From: Streptococcus minor DSM 17118
GTDB lineage: Bacteria; Bacillota; Bacilli; Lactobacillales; Streptococcaceae
NCBI RefSeq assembly: GCF_000377005.1
Contig: NZ_AQYB01000033.1
Coordinates: forward strand, 186,001 to 250,000
Reading direction: 5' to 3'
DNA length: 64,000 nt
Shown: piece after piece, positions 36,276-44,143 of the stretch
How positions within the stretch are numbered: position 1 is the first letter of the stretch
Layout: each line of letters starts with the position of its first letter
Position numbers and translations under genes: made by a program
Notes under the pieces: model-generated
Told to the model about the DNA's origin: nothing
What the model saw: the letters and a program-made list of their open reading frames with translations, nothing else
Database searches by the model: none

Positions 36276-37124
36276 ATGACAATTTCAAAAGTAATGATTA
36301 TCGGTTCAGGTCAAATGGGAAGCGGAATTGCTCAAGTATTTGCACAATCAGGCTTCACAGTATATCTCAATGATATTAACGAAGAGTTCGTGAAACGTGG
36401 CCTAAAAGGCATTCAAAAACAATTGGCTCGTTCAGTAGCTCGTGAACGTTTAACACAAGAACAAGCAGAAGAAATTTTTGAACGCATTATCCCTTCAGTA
36501 GATTATACAGATGCAAAAGAAGTTGAGTTGGTTGTTGAAGCAGCGACTGAAAATCGCGACATCAAACTCAGCATCTTCAAGCAATTGGATGAAATCACAG
36601 GCGAAAAAACAATTCTTGCTTCCAATACTTCATCACTTTCTATCACAGACATCGCAGCCGCAACAGATCGTCCTGATAAGGTGGTGGGACTGCATTTCTT
36701 CAACCCTGCACCAGTGATGCAGCTGGTTGAAATTATCAAAGCCATTCAAACATCAGATGAAACAGTTAGATTGATGGAAGAATTGGCTGGTCAAATCAAT
36801 AAAACTGCAGTTCGCGTAGCGGATTCTTACGGTTTTGTCGTAAACCGTATCTTGGTTCCAATGATTAATGAAGCAATCTTTGTATTGGGTGATGGAGTTG
36901 CAGAGGCTGAAGAAATTGATGAAGCAATGAAATTAGGTGCTAACCACCCAATTGGCCCATTGGCACTTGGCGATTTAATTGGTCTTGATGTTGTCTTAGC
37001 TATTATGAATGTACTAAACAATGGTTTCAACGATCCAAAATATCGTCCAGCGCCACTCCTTAAGAAAATGGTTGAGGCTGGTAAACTTGGCCGTAAGACA
37101 GGCGAAGGTTTCTTTAAATACTAA
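36276..37124 (+). CDS. hbd: 3-hydroxybutyryl-CoA dehydrogenase
   Basis: A 282-aa NAD(P)-dependent dehydrogenase interconverting 3-hydroxybutyryl-CoA and acetoacetyl-CoA. It has the Rossmann loop [31 protein letters not shown], the catalytic histidine in [15 protein letters not shown] and the conserved [34 protein letters not shown] and [11 protein letters not shown] at the C-terminus are typical of the short clostridial-type enzyme. It is 84 nt after the acyl-CoA dehydrogenase and 29 nt before the thiolase, same operon. Confidence 0.94.
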   Translation: MTISKVMIIGSGQMGSGIAQVFAQSGFTVYLNDINEEFVKRGLKGIQKQLARSVARERLTQEQAEEIFERIIPSVDYTDAKEVELVVEAATENRDIKLSIFKQLDEITGEKTILASNTSSLSITDIAAATDRPDKVVGLHFFNPAPVMQLVEIIKAIQTSDETVRLMEELAGQINKTAVRVADSYGFVVNRILVPMINEAIFVLGDGVAEAEEIDEAMKLGANHPIGPLALGDLIGLDVVLAIMNVLNNGFNDPKYRPAPLLKKMVEAGKLGRKTGEGFFKY

Positions 37125-37153
37125 AATATAAAATAGACAGAAAGAGGAAAAGA

Positions 37154-38332
37154 ATGAGAGAAGCAGTTATTGTTTCGGCAGTTCGTACGCCGATTGGAAC
37201 ATTTGGTGGTTCATTGAAAGATGTATCAGCTGTAGATTTAGGTGTAACAGTTGTAAAAGGTGCCATTGAGCGTGCTGGCTTAAAACCAGAACAAGTAGAT
37301 GAAGTTATTTTAGGAAATGTCTTGAGCGGTGGTCTTGGACAAAATATAGCACGTCAAGTCAGCGTAAAGGCTGGAATCCCGATTTCTAGTCCAGCGTTTA
37401 CCATCAATAAAGTATGCGGTTCAGGTTTGAAAACTATCCAATTGGCTACACAAGCTATCTTGCTTGGTGATGCCGACATCATCGTAGCAGGTGGTACAGA
37501 AAATATGAGTCAAGCGCCATATGTATTGCAACAACAACGTTGGGGCTCTCGTATGGGTGACAGCAAGGTCGTTGATACATTGCTACGTGATGGTTTGGTC
37601 GATGCATTTGATAACTATCACATGGGAATCACTGCAGAAAATGTTGCCGAGAAATATAATATCACTCGTGAGCAACAAGATACTTTTGCTGTACATTCAC
37701 AACGTAAGGCTGTTGCAGCAATCAAAGCTGGTCGATTTAAAGAGGAAATTGTTCCTGTTCTTGTACCACAACGCAAGGGAGACCCATTGGTATTTGATAC
37801 GGATGAATACCCACGCGAAAATGCATCATTAGAAGGAATGGCTAAGTTGCGTACTGCCTTCAAGAAAGACGGTACTGTAACAGCTGGTAACGCTTCAGGT
37901 ATCAATGATGGGGCAGCAGCAGTTGTCGTGACTTCTCGTGAAAAAGCAGAAGAACTAGGCCTTGAAATTCTTGCTACTATCACATCATATGCAAGTGCAG
38001 GTTTGGAACCAGAATACATGGGATGTGGCCCAATCTATGCTACTCGTAAAGCATTGGAAAAAGCAGATTTGAAAGTTAGTGACCTTGATTTGATAGAGTC
38101 TAACGAAGCTTTCGCAGCTCAAGCTTGTGCAGTCAACCAAGAACTTGGTTTGAACACAGACATTGTAAACGTAAACGGTGGTGCGATTGCCCTTGGACAC
38201 CCAATCGGTGCATCTGGTGCTCGTATCTTTGTAACTTTGCTTCATGAAATGCAAAAACGTGATGCAAAACGTGGTTTGGCAACTCTCTGTATTGGTGGTG
38301 GTATGGGGACTGCTGTAATCGTTGAACGGTAA
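37154..38332 (+). CDS. acetyl-CoA C-acetyltransferase (thiolase)
   Basis: A 392-aa biosynthetic-type thiolase (AtoB/ThlA class) that cleaves acetoacetyl-CoA to two acetyl-CoA or runs in reverse. The nucleophile is C88 in [11 protein letters not shown]349 in [14 protein letters not shown] and C379 in TLCIGGGMG complete the active site. It is not the mevalonate thiolase by context, lying between hbd and a transporter gene in the acyl-CoA operon. A GAAAGAGGA site precedes the ATG. Confidence 0.95.
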   Translation: MREAVIVSAVRTPIGTFGGSLKDVSAVDLGVTVVKGAIERAGLKPEQVDEVILGNVLSGGLGQNIARQVSVKAGIPISSPAFTINKVCGSGLKTIQLATQAILLGDADIIVAGGTENMSQAPYVLQQQRWGSRMGDSKVVDTLLRDGLVDAFDNYHMGITAENVAEKYNITREQQDTFAVHSQRKAVAAIKAGRFKEEIVPVLVPQRKGDPLVFDTDEYPRENASLEGMAKLRTAFKKDGTVTAGNASGINDGAAAVVVTSREKAEELGLEILATITSYASAGLEPEYMGCGPIYATRKALEKADLKVSDLDLIESNEAFAAQACAVNQELGLNTDIVNVNGGAIALGHPIGASGARIFVTLLHEMQKRDAKRGLATLCIGGGMGTAVIVER

Positions 38333-38347
38333 AAGGAGGAAGTGGCG

Positions 38348-39538
38348 ATGACGAAACAACCAAATCGTTGGCTGATTTTAGCAGCTGCTATCTTAACAAA
38401 CCTCTCCTTAGGAACAGGTTATGCATGGTCAGTGTTCCAAGCAGCCTTGCTTGAAACCAATGCCAGTAGAGGCTGGGAATTATCTCAAACATCCTTAGCC
38501 TTTAGTATTTCCTTTGCGATGGTTCCTATTGGGATGATTATCTTTGGTCCAAAAGTTGATGCTCAAGGACCTAAGAAGTTTGTATTTTTAGGTGGCATCC
38601 TCTTTGGTCTTGGACTGTTCTTAACTGGTTTTGCCAGCAGTATTCCAATGCTTTATCTCACTTACGGGGTCCTTCTTGGTTTGGGAATTGGTTCAGCTTA
38701 CGGTGCTGCAACTTCGGTAGCGGTCAAATGGTTCCCGGATAAGAAAGGCTTGGCTGGTGGTCTGACAGCAGCTGGCTTTGGTTCTGGTCCTATTATCTTA
38801 TCACCCATTATTAAGAGTTTGATTGCTTCAGTTGGAGTTTATCGCACCTTTAACATCTTAGGCGCTATTTTACTCATTGTTATCTGCGGTGCTTCACTTG
38901 TGATGAAAAAAGCACCAGCTCCTAAGGTAGCGGCTGATCAAGTAGTTCCAACTGGTAAAACTTATAAAGAGATGCTAAGGGAAGGAAACTTCTGGTTGCT
39001 ATGGCTCATCTATACTCTTGGTGCTACTGGTGGAATGATGATTATCGGTACAGCAAGTGATATTGCCAAAACTTATTCACTTGCAGATCCAGTAGTCGTT
39101 GTCATGTTAGTGGGTCTTGCCAATACCTTTGGACGTATTTTCTGGGGAGCTGTCTCAGATAAGATTGGACGGTATTACACCGTTGTTGCCATGTTTATCG
39201 TAGTGGCAGGAGGATTATTCTTATTAGCTTCTAACCAGACACTGGGCTCCATTTTTGGGGTTATCGGTGTGATGATGGTTGCCCTCTCCTTTGGTGGCTT
39301 CCTAGGTGCCTTCCCAGGAATTACAGCAGAGAACTGGGGTGTTCAGAATGCAGGTTCTAACTATGGTTGGATGTTTACTGCTTATGGTGTTGCAGCTCTA
39401 TTTGGACCACAATTAGGTACCAACATCAAAGCAGCAAACAACGGGGACTATACTTTTGCATTCTTTATTGTCATTGCAATGGCAGTAGTTGGTATGGTTC
39501 TCCAACTTTACTTTATAAAAAAGCTTAAGAAATCCTAA
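38348..39538 (+). CDS. MFS transporter, oxalate/formate antiporter (OFA) family
   Basis: A 396-aa major facilitator with twelve predicted helices. The OFA look is in NRWLILAAAILTNLSLGTGYAWSVFQ-type N-terminus, LGLGIGSAYGAATSVAVKWFPDKKGLAGGL between helices 4 and 5, and NTFGRIFWGAVSDKIGR in the second half. OFA proteins carry small carboxylates; in this operon the cargo could be butyrate, acetoacetate or a related acid. The start is the ATG at 38348, 7 nt after AAGGAGG; the in-frame GTG at 38342 is too close. It is last in the first acyl-CoA operon. Confidence 0.85.
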   Translation: MTKQPNRWLILAAAILTNLSLGTGYAWSVFQAALLETNASRGWELSQTSLAFSISFAMVPIGMIIFGPKVDAQGPKKFVFLGGILFGLGLFLTGFASSIPMLYLTYGVLLGLGIGSAYGAATSVAVKWFPDKKGLAGGLTAAGFGSGPIILSPIIKSLIASVGVYRTFNILGAILLIVICGASLVMKKAPAPKVAADQVVPTGKTYKEMLREGNFWLLWLIYTLGATGGMMIIGTASDIAKTYSLADPVVVVMLVGLANTFGRIFWGAVSDKIGRYYTVVAMFIVVAGGLFLLASNQTLGSIFGVIGVMMVALSFGGFLGAFPGITAENWGVQNAGSNYGWMFTAYGVAALFGPQLGTNIKAANNGDYTFAFFIVIAMAVVGMVLQLYFIKKLKKS

Positions 39539-39571
39539 TAGATTTCCCATTTTCCTTCATTTTAATTCACC

Positions 39572-39608
39572 AAACGTTGCAAGTTTAAGCTTTCTTGCAG
39601 CGTTTTTT
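39572..39608 (+). terminator. terminator after the OFA transporter
   Basis: AACGTTGCAAG paired with CTTGCAGCGTT (one G-U), 10-nt loop, T6. Confidence 0.88.
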
Positions 39609-39625
39609 ATTGATTAAACAAAACC

Positions 39626-39631
39626 TATAAT
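39626..39631 (+). promoter_or_regulatory. -10 box of the crotonase/CoA-transferase operon
   Basis: TATAAT 5 nt before copy 2 of the 32-bp element; no good -35 box, as in the first operon. Confidence 0.6.
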
Positions 39632-39636
39632 CTGAG

Positions 39637-39668
39637 CTTATAGCTATATTAATTTATCTTAAGTAGAC
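39637..39668. promoter_or_regulatory. 32-bp repeated regulatory element, copy 2
   Basis: It begins CTTATAGCTATATTAA and ends CTTAAGTAGAC. It differs from copy 1 (34864) at two T/A positions only and has identical spacing to TATAAT. Confidence 0.8.
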
Positions 39669-39697
39669 GAAAGGTTGTGTAGCTGTTACAATAACAT

Positions 39698-39712
39698 TGT
39701 AAGCGTTTTACA
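39698..39712. promoter_or_regulatory. cre-like site 3
   Basis: TGTAAGCGTTTTACA, nearly palindromic, with the same extra base as site 2. It lies 29 nt after copy 2 of the 32-bp element. Confidence 0.55.
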
Positions 39713-39783
39713 TTTTGAAGAAGTAAGGTGTATTTGTTGACGCTAAACACCTTAACTAGAAATTCAAAATAGGAGAACACACT

Positions 39784-40563
39784 ATGAGTAACACTGTCTT
39801 GCTAGAAGTAAAGGAGCAAATTGGTTACATCACAATTAATCGTCCAGAAGCGTTAAACGCACTTAGTTCACAAGTACTATCAGACTTGGATAAGGTTCTG
39901 GATGACATTAAAGGAAACGATGATATTCGTGTTGTCATCGTTACTGGATCTGGAGAAAAAGCATTTGTTGCAGGTGCTGACATCAAAGAGATGGATAAGA
40001 TGACTCCAACAGAAGCTTTTGAGTACATGACCTATGCAAACGACGTTTTTTCTAAGTTAGAGCAACTTCGTCAACCAACTATTGCAGCGGTAAATGGCTA
40101 TGCACTTGGTGGGGGCATGGAATTAGCGCTATCGACAGATATCCGTCTTGGTCATGAAAAAACATTGCTTGGTTTCCCTGAAGTAGGCTTGGGTATCATT
40201 CCTGGTTTTGCAGGTACACAACGCATGCCACGCCTTATTGGAACCAGCAAAGCAAAAGAATTGATTTTCACCGCCCGCCATGTCAAAGCAGAAGAAGCAG
40301 TTGCATTGGGCATTCTCAATCGTTTGGTTCCAGCTGAAAATCTTCTTGAAGAAGCTGAAAACTTGGCACGTAGCATCATGAAAAATGCTCCATTGGCAGT
40401 GGAAAAAGCCAAACATGTTATCAATGTAGGCATTGATCTTCCTCTTCAAAATGCTATCCGTTTGGAAACAGAAGCAGAATCGCTCCTCTTCTCAACAGAA
40501 GATAAGGTAGAAGGTATGGGTGCTTTTGTAGAAAAACGTAAAGCAGTATTTAAACGGAAATAG
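39784..40563 (+). CDS. crt: enoyl-CoA hydratase / 3-hydroxybutyryl-CoA dehydratase (crotonase)
   Basis: A 259-aa crotonase that hydrates crotonyl-CoA to 3-hydroxybutyryl-CoA, the step between the acyl-CoA dehydrogenase and hbd. It has the oxyanion-hole region FVAGADIKEMDKM, the substrate-pocket YALGGGMELALSTDIRLG (first catalytic Glu) and FPEVGLGIIPGFAGTQRMPRL (second Glu). The C-terminal EKRKAVFKRK is typical. It starts the second acyl-CoA operon behind ATAGGAG. Strong codon bias as in the first operon. Confidence 0.94.
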   Translation: MSNTVLLEVKEQIGYITINRPEALNALSSQVLSDLDKVLDDIKGNDDIRVVIVTGSGEKAFVAGADIKEMDKMTPTEAFEYMTYANDVFSKLEQLRQPTIAAVNGYALGGGMELALSTDIRLGHEKTLLGFPEVGLGIIPGFAGTQRMPRLIGTSKAKELIFTARHVKAEEAVALGILNRLVPAENLLEEAENLARSIMKNAPLAVEKAKHVINVGIDLPLQNAIRLETEAESLLFSTEDKVEGMGAFVEKRKAVFKRK

Positions 40564-40575
40564 GAGAGAAGTGAT

Positions 40576-41298
40576 ATGGTGAAAATTGTTGATGTTCAAG
40601 AAGCCATTGGTTTGGTAAAACAAGGAGACGTCGTTGGTATTTCTGGTTTCTTAGGAGTAGGAGAGCCCTTTGGTCTTATCGATGAGTTAGTGAAGCAAGA
40701 TACGAAAGATTTAACACTTGTATCAGTGGTAACGGCTCACCCTGGTAAAGAAATTGGTGTTGGTCGCCTTTGTGAAAACTACCAAGTTAAGAAATATATT
40801 GCAGCTCACGTAGGGACTTCTGCAGCAGCGCAACGTGCTTACTTTGAAGAATTTATGGAAGTTGAATTTACTCCAATGGGAACTGTTGTAGAGCGTCTGC
40901 ATGCCGCAGGTGCTGGTCTTGGAGCTGTATTGACACCAACGGGAGTTGGGACAATTCTTGAAGAAACACAAGAAAAAATCACTCGCAATGGTCGTGAATA
41001 CCTCATCTACGACCCACTCAAATTGAATGTAGCATTGATCAAGGCAACCAAGGCTGACAAATACGGAAACCTTTATATCGATGGTACAACGCGCAATATC
41101 TCACGCCAATTGGCACTTGCTGCAGATATCGTCATTGTAGAAACCAATGAAATTGTAGAAGTAGGTGATATCGCACCGGATGATATCTACATTCCTGGTA
41201 TCTTAGTTGACTATGTTGTTCAAGGTATTTCTAGAGAAGAACATCATAAAATGATGGGGAGCCTATGGACTGAAACAAAGAAATTAGCAGTGAGGTAA
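40576..41298 (+). CDS. acetate/acetoacetate (butyrate) CoA-transferase subunit A
   Basis: A 240-aa alpha subunit of a class I CoA-transferase (AtoD/CtfA/SCOT-N type). It has the glycine-rich GDVVGISGFLGVGEPFGLIDEL start and the conserved LTPTGVGTILEE. KADKYGNLYIDGTTRN precedes the end of the domain. With subunit B it moves CoA between acetyl-CoA and butyrate or acetoacetate, so a fatty acid can be activated without ATP. It is 12 nt after crt and 4 nt before subunit B. Confidence 0.92.
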   Translation: MVKIVDVQEAIGLVKQGDVVGISGFLGVGEPFGLIDELVKQDTKDLTLVSVVTAHPGKEIGVGRLCENYQVKKYIAAHVGTSAAAQRAYFEEFMEVEFTPMGTVVERLHAAGAGLGAVLTPTGVGTILEETQEKITRNGREYLIYDPLKLNVALIKATKADKYGNLYIDGTTRNISRQLALAADIVIVETNEIVEVGDIAPDDIYIPGILVDYVVQGISREEHHKMMGSLWTETKKLAVR

Positions 41299-41302
41299 GA
41301 AG

Positions 41303-41956
41303 ATGAATGCAAAAGAAGTTATTGCACGCCGTGTAGCGCTTGAATTCCGTGATGGAGATGTGGTAAACCTTGGATTTGGCATCCCAAACTACTCAGCAGA
41401 TTTTATTCCTGAGGGTGTGAATGTCATTCTACAGGCAGAAAATGGAGCACTTCGTTTTGGTGAAACACCAACTGAAGAAAACTACGATCCAAACTTAGCA
41501 AACTCTGGTGGAGCACCGATTACGTTGCTTCCTGGTGCAGCAACCTTTGATATCCAAACATCCTTCGCGATTATTCGTGGTGGTCATGTTGATGCGACAG
41601 TTTTAGGTGCACTTGAAGTTAGCCAAGATGCCAGTATTGCAAACTGGTTGATTCCAGGGAAATTCGCTCCTGGTATGGGTGGAGCAATGGACCTCCTTGT
41701 TGGTGCTAAACGTGTCATTGCTGCGATTCAACATGTTGATAAAAATGGAAATTCTAAAGTATTGAAAGAATGTTCACTTCCATTATCTGCTAAGGGTGTA
41801 GTTTCTCGTGTCATTACTGAATTGGCAGTATTTGATTTCCAAGATGGTAAATATCTTTTGCGTGAAGTAGCTCCAGGTGTAACCGTTGAAGAAGTTCTTG
41901 AAAAAACCGAAGGTGATGTCATAGTAGCAGACGATGTGAAAACAATGCCGATTTAA
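41303..41956 (+). CDS. acetate/acetoacetate (butyrate) CoA-transferase subunit B
   Basis: A 217-aa beta subunit (AtoA/CtfB/SCOT-C type). The catalytic glutamate that forms the CoA thioester is E46 in LQAENGALRFG; RRVALEFRDGDVVNLGFGIP opens the protein. PGKFAPGMGGAMDLLVGAK is the conserved central motif. It is last in the second operon; a hairpin without a U-tract follows. The two subunits together have about the length of one mitochondrial SCOT protein. Confidence 0.93.
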   Translation: MNAKEVIARRVALEFRDGDVVNLGFGIPNYSADFIPEGVNVILQAENGALRFGETPTEENYDPNLANSGGAPITLLPGAATFDIQTSFAIIRGGHVDATVLGALEVSQDASIANWLIPGKFAPGMGGAMDLLVGAKRVIAAIQHVDKNGNSKVLKECSLPLSAKGVVSRVITELAVFDFQDGKYLLREVAPGVTVEEVLEKTEGDVIVADDVKTMPI

Positions 41957-41958
41957 AT

Positions 41959-41994
41959 AAGTGTAGGGAGCTGAATCTTAGGTTCCCTATACTT
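41959..41994. repeat. 11-bp hairpin after CoA-transferase, no U-tract
   Basis: AAGTGTAGGGA paired with TCCCTATACTT (one G-U pair). It is followed by GTCAAT rather than T, so it is a weak terminator, an mRNA-protecting 3' structure or an operator near the lysR promoter. Confidence 0.6.
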
Positions 41995-42042
41995 GTCAAT
42001 AAAAACTTACAATCTCTAACTAGTTATAATAAAAAGAAGCTA

Positions 42043-42051
42043 TGCTATACT
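42043..42051 (+). promoter_or_regulatory. lysR promoter, extended -10
   Basis: TGCTATACT 46 nt before the LysR ATG. A TATAAT at 42025-42030 is a second candidate. Confidence 0.5.
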
Positions 42052-42096
42052 AGATGGGGTGGAGAAAGTAAGGAAAGGAGAAGAGAAGCAGCAAGT

Positions 42097-43002
42097 ATGG
42101 ATATTATTCAAATGTATTACTTTATCAATATTGTCGAGTGTAGCTGTAATCTTTCCTTGGCAGCTAAAAAAATTCATATTAGCCAATCTGCACTCAGTCA
42201 ATTTGTTAAAAATTTTGAAGAAAATGAAAGTATCCAACTCTTCCATCGCAAGAATGGACGATTGGATGGATTAACAGAAGCAGGAGAGCGTATTTATCGA
42301 TACTCGACAGAGATTGTTAGTAAATACGAGGAAATGCAAAATGCTATCCAAAGTGAATCTGCTAAACAAAAAGGGACGATTCGCTTGGGACTGCCCTCAC
42401 TGATTCTTCGCTTTTATTTTTCTAACATCCTGCCCAACTTCCTGTTGAAACATCCTCATATTGATATTCAAATTATTGAAAGCGGTGGGGTAGATCTTCG
42501 TCAAAAATTATTGGCAGAAGAATTAAATTATGCCTTGTTGATTGAGCCGACTAGCCTAGATACGAAGAAGTACGAACAGCATATTATTCAGATGGACGAA
42601 TACGTTGCTTTTATGGATAAAAATCATCCTTTGGCCAATAAAGAGTTAATGGAATGGAAGGACTTAGAAGCCTACCAATTAGGTACCTTCATCAAATCTT
42701 TTACGACCTATGGTTTGATAGAGGAAAAGTTGAAAAAAGAAAAAATAACTGCAAAACTCGTTCACCTATCTTCTAGTTGGGATTATCTAGTAGAATCGAC
42801 CTACGGAACAGACATTATCAGTATTTTGCCAGCCCCCATTGAGAATTTGCTGGATCATGAACGCTTTAAAGTTGTCAGATTTAGAGACTTTATTCCTTTT
42901 AACATTTGGTTCTGTCGTCCCTATAAAGCTAGGACAAATGACGTTGAAAATTTTGTTTACGAAGAATTTTTAAAACTCTTTTATATGCCTGTATCAGACT
43001 AG
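42097..43002 (+). CDS. LysR-family transcriptional regulator
   Basis: A 301-aa LysR-type regulator. The N-terminal winged helix-turn-helix is NLSLAAKKIHISQSALSQFVKNFEENE; residues 90-300 form the effector-binding domain (IRLGLPSLILRFYFSN...). Position suggests it controls the acyl-CoA operons upstream, possibly through the 32-bp element, and/or the two genes downstream. The effector may be an acyl-CoA or fatty acid (inference). The nearest GGAG is 16 nt from the ATG, so the ribosome site is weak. Codon use is less biased than in the metabolic genes. Confidence 0.88.
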   Translation: MDIIQMYYFINIVECSCNLSLAAKKIHISQSALSQFVKNFEENESIQLFHRKNGRLDGLTEAGERIYRYSTEIVSKYEEMQNAIQSESAKQKGTIRLGLPSLILRFYFSNILPNFLLKHPHIDIQIIESGGVDLRQKLLAEELNYALLIEPTSLDTKKYEQHIIQMDEYVAFMDKNHPLANKELMEWKDLEAYQLGTFIKSFTTYGLIEEKLKKEKITAKLVHLSSSWDYLVESTYGTDIISILPAPIENLLDHERFKVVRFRDFIPFNIWFCRPYKARTNDVENFVYEEFLKLFYMPVSD

Positions 43003-43015
43003 AAAGTGTGTACCA

Positions 43016-44128
43016 TTGTTTCATGAACAACTAACTGAGGACGTTTATCACTATACTAGAAATCATCTGGCAGGAAAGGCTAGAGAATATGACAATAGCC
43101 AAACCTTCCCAGAGGAATTTTGGCAATATCTCAGTAAAGAATTACGCCTCTTTGATTACCTTATCACAAAAGACCCACAGCCATGTTCCTTCCGAACTTT
43201 TTTAGAGTCTATTCGGATTATCTCCAAAGAATTTGCATCTTTAGGAAGTATCCTGCTGACCCAAGGGATTTATGCTATTTGGACCCTAGATCAATTTGGA
43301 ACAAATAGCCAAAAGGAGAAGTATCTAGATAGTCTTCTATCAGGAGATAAACTAGGAGGATTCGCCTTTTCAGAAGAAGATATTCGCCTAAAAAAAGAAC
43401 TCCCTCATACCCTAGCTCTTCAAACAGAAGCAGGCTGGATTCTAACAGGGAAAAAGCATATGGTGTCTAATGCTAATTTAGCTGATTTTCTCCTCGTTTT
43501 TGCCCTGACGAAGCATTTAGATGGTCAAGAGGGAACAGGAATATTTATTGTCAATCCTCATCAGGAAGGAGTGACTGTTGGCCAAGCAATTGAAAAACAT
43601 GGAGTCAAAGCTATGCCAATTGCACCTATTTCCTTTAACAATGTGCAATTAGAAGCTGATTCTTTGCTGGGAAATCATTTTGATGCTGTTGACATTTTGG
43701 CTCAAGTCCTTGTCAAAATGCGTCTAGTCATCAGTGCTCAGGCTTTGGGAATTGCAGAAGGGGTCTTTAAAAAAGGACTTGATTACAGCAAACTCAAACG
43801 CGGTTTTGGCAAACGACCGATAGATGTTAGCGTTAATCAATTTAAATTCTCTGAAATTGAGATGAAATTAGCGGCCTGTAAGGCATATTACCATGAGTAT
43901 ATTCGTGGTAGCATGGTAGATGATCGGTGTGCTTCTATGTTGAAATTATTGACAACATCAACAGCTCAAGAGGTTGCTGAAGAGGTCGTCCGTATTACAG
44001 GAGCATATAGTTTCATTGCTGATAATGACATTGAACGCTACGTGAATGATGCTAAGGTCACTGGACTTTATGGTGGCTCGATGGATAGTTTAAAACGGAA
44101 TATTGCACAAATCTGGTTAGAAGACTAG
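43016..44128 (+). CDS. acyl-CoA dehydrogenase 2, degenerate active site
   Basis: A 370-aa acyl-CoA-dehydrogenase-family protein starting at TTG 43016 (AGAAAG 9 nt upstream; no in-frame ATG or GTG). It keeps the overall fold: GWILTGKKHMVSNANLADF, then LDYSKLKRGFGKRPIDV and RITGAYSFI. The FAD/substrate motif FALTEP..GSD reads FAFSEEDIRLKKE. The usual catalytic Glu in YEGT is glycine (G353 in LYGGSMDSLKRNIA). It may use another base, as some family members do, or be non-dehydrogenating. 13 nt after lysR and 15 nt before the hydrolase gene. Confidence 0.8.
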   Translation: MFHEQLTEDVYHYTRNHLAGKAREYDNSQTFPEEFWQYLSKELRLFDYLITKDPQPCSFRTFLESIRIISKEFASLGSILLTQGIYAIWTLDQFGTNSQKEKYLDSLLSGDKLGGFAFSEEDIRLKKELPHTLALQTEAGWILTGKKHMVSNANLADFLLVFALTKHLDGQEGTGIFIVNPHQEGVTVGQAIEKHGVKAMPIAPISFNNVQLEADSLLGNHFDAVDILAQVLVKMRLVISAQALGIAEGVFKKGLDYSKLKRGFGKRPIDVSVNQFKFSEIEMKLAACKAYYHEYIRGSMVDDRCASMLKLLTTSTAQEVAEEVVRITGAYSFIADNDIERYVNDAKVTGLYGGSMDSLKRNIAQIWLED

Positions 44129-44143
44129 AAAGGGATGGGAAAT

